Origin: Rhodospirillales bacterium
GTDB lineage: Bacteria > Pseudomonadota > Alphaproteobacteria > ATCC43930 > CGMCC-115725
NCBI GenBank assembly: GCA_947473305.1
Contig: CANJCB010000035.1
Coordinates: 1 to 42,406, forward strand
DNA length: 42,406 bases
Direction of reading: 5' to 3'
The notes beneath the pieces were generated by a model that was not told the DNA's origin, made no database searches, and worked only from the letters and a program-made list of their open reading frames with translations. The position numbers were made by a program, and so were the translations under genes. Shown piece after piece: positions 41,374 through 42,406 of this stretch. Each line of letters begins with the position of its first letter. Positions within the stretch are counted from its first letter, which is position 1.

Positions 41374-41604
41374 ATGAACGACCGACCGTTGCCCGGCGCC
41401 CTCGCGATCGCCGACGGACTGACCCGCACGGGACGGGCCAGCGATGTCGAATACCACCCGCCCTATCTCCGCATCCGGGCATCGCACGGGGGCTATTATT
41501 GGGTGTCCTTCGACGGGACAAAGGTGTTGCGCGGCTGGCACCTGGGCGATGTCGAGGAGTTGCAGGCCGGCTTCGTCGAGGCGATGGAGCGCGAAGGCGC
41601 CTAG
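41374..41604 (+). CDS. small protein of unknown function
   Basis: A predicted 76-residue soluble protein with no recognisable domain. GGAAG five bases before the ATG at 41374 supports this start; an ATG at 41305 would give 99 residues but has no ribosome site. Readable features are YHPPYLRIRASHGGYYWVSF and DVEELQAGFVEAM, suggesting a small mixed alpha/beta fold. It converges with the glucoamylase-family remnant, overlapping its stop by four bases, and may be real but short. Confidence 0.5.
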   Translation: MNDRPLPGALAIADGLTRTGRASDVEYHPPYLRIRASHGGYYWVSFDGTKVLRGWHLGDVEELQAGFVEAMEREGA

Positions 41605-42272
41605 AAAGCACCCTTCCAGGAGCGCGACAGCCGCGCCGCCGTATGAATGAGACCGACCATCGAATAGGTCTGCGGGAAATTTCCCCAAAGCTCGCCGGTC
41701 TTGGTATCGAGATCCTCCGCCAGCAGGCCTAGGGAATTGCGCCGCGAGAGCAGATGCTCGAAAAGCTCGCGCGCTTCCTCCACCCGTCCTTGCATGGCAA
41801 TCGCCTCGGCGTACCAGAAGGTACAGACCGTAAAGGCATTGGCCGGCCGTCCGAAATCGTCGGGCTCCACATAGCGGTAGATGTAATGGCCATCGTGAAG
41901 CAGTTCCTGCTCCATGCGCTCGACCGTGGCGGCGAAGCGCGGATCCTTCGCGTCGATGAGGCCAAGGTTCGGCATGAGCAGCAGGCTTGCGTCGAGTGCC
42001 TCGCCGCCGAAGGTTGCCACGAAGGCCTTGCGTTTATCGCTCCAGGCCTGTTCCAGGATGGCGGCGCGGATCTTGTCGGCGCGGGTGCGCCACTGCTGGT
42101 ACTTGGTCTGGAGCCCCAGCCTTCCCGCGATCAGCGCGAGCCGGTCGCAGGCCGCCCAGCAAAGCAGGCTCGAATGGGTATGCACCGCCTCGCGGCCGCG
42201 GTACTCCCAGATCCCGGCGTCCGGCTGGTCCCAGCGGGCCGCCGCCTGCTCGCCGAGTTGATCCACCCCCAT
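41601..42272 (-). pseudogene. glycoside hydrolase family 15 protein, truncated by an insertion sequence
   Basis: The C-terminal third of a GH15 (glucoamylase/trehalase-like) protein: LGEQAAARWDQPDAGIWEYRG, then HTHSSLLCWAACDRLA and GNFPQTYSMVGLIHTA, all typical of the (alpha/alpha)6 barrel. Similarity ends at about 42270, where sequence of an IS3-type element starts; the open frame continues into the element but is not GH15. The catalytic domain is therefore cut and the upstream two thirds lie outside the window, or were lost. It does not relate to the catabolic cluster. Confidence 0.8.
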
Positions 42273-42406
42273 TGAATTGGTCCACCTGAAAGTATGTCCT
42301 TTGACATAGGAAAGGAGGACCGAAATGCCCAAGAGAAGACCGACACCCGAGGAGATTGTTGCGAAGTTGCGGCAGGTTGACGTGCTCGCGTCGCAGGGTA
42401 GGAGCA
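42273..42406 (+). mobile_element. left end of an IS3-family insertion sequence
   Basis: The element seems to begin close to 42273 (TGAATTGGTCCACCTGAAAG), the point where GH15 similarity stops. A TTGACA (42301-42306) and AAAGGAGG precede the orfA start. The other end and the target-site duplication are beyond the window, so the boundary is approximate. Confidence 0.7.
42325..42406 (+). CDS. IS3-family transposase OrfA, N-terminal fragment at window edge
   Basis: The first 27 codons, opening MPKRRPTPEEIVAKLRQVDV, match the typical beginning of IS3/IS407-group OrfA helix-turn-helix proteins, which bind the ends of the element. AAAGGAGG stands seven bases before the ATG. The gene runs off the window. 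Confidence 0.8.
   Translation, partial: MPKRRPTPEEIVAKLRQVDVLASQGRS

Noticed and set aside
1-42406. CRISPR array, tRNA, rRNA or prophage
   Set aside because: No regularly spaced direct repeats, no tRNA-like cloverleaf that I could see, no phage structural or integrase genes.

Overview
The window is dense, high-GC DNA with about 38 protein genes, no rRNA or tRNA genes that I can see, and no gene-free stretch over 300 bases. Gene content (many TauD/TfdA dioxygenases, NitT/TauT-type ABC transporters, NDP-forming acyl-CoA synthetases, GntR/FCD and XRE regulators) suggests a free-living, metabolically versatile alphaproteobacterium, perhaps of Rhodospirillales type. That placement is inference; there is no phylogenetic marker here. 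Almost everything looks like catabolism of imported organic acids or amides, partly aromatic.

Layout. 1-776: end of a polar amino acid-type ABC ATPase gene. 781-2531 (minus): alpha/beta hydrolase and TauD dioxygenase, divergent from a GntR/FCD regulator (2721-3428), a Rieske oxygenase and its ferredoxin (3548-5318), closed by a strong bidirectional terminator. 5393-6253 (minus): second TauD, divergent from an MmgE/PrpD gene. 7905-10732: D-aminoacylase-like amidohydrolase plus a 358-residue TauD. 10904-19226: a long plus-strand operon of a second 358-residue TauD, a Rieske protein, an unknown 123-residue protein, amidohydrolase, bicupin, NIPSNAP protein, amidase and NDP-forming acyl-CoA synthetase. 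19380-28206: an uptake and CoA-activation operon of ABC ATPase, permease, NDP-forming acyl-CoA synthetase, hydroxycinnamoyl-CoA hydratase-lyase-like crotonase, substrate-binding protein, double acyl-CoA dehydrogenase and another TauD. 28273-30200: quinone oxidoreductase and pirin. 30203-32524 (minus): lone molybdenum hydroxylase large subunit. 32797-35267: AMP-forming ligase and ACMSD-like amidohydrolase. 35268-40275 (minus): ABC permease and ATPase, XRE regulator, divergent TauD and aldehyde dehydrogenase. 40417-41604: class II aldolase and a small protein. Right edge: a glucoamylase-family gene cut by an IS3-type insertion sequence.

The main integrated observation is a palindrome, ATTGTNNACAAT, at the head of three transcription units and as weaker versions at two more loci, including the GntR/TauD divergent promoter. 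At 6370-6381 it covers the -35 box of a good promoter. This predicts that the local GntR/FCD protein is a repressor of the whole 1.6-19.2 kb block. The most promising candidate for an undescribed pathway is that block, particularly the TauD-Rieske-unknown-amidohydrolase-cupin-NIPSNAP-amidase-acyl-CoA synthetase operon. A second candidate is the 19-28 kb operon, whose crotonase has the family frame but altered residues at two substrate-recognition positions. All functions are read from motifs and family knowledge; no searches were run.
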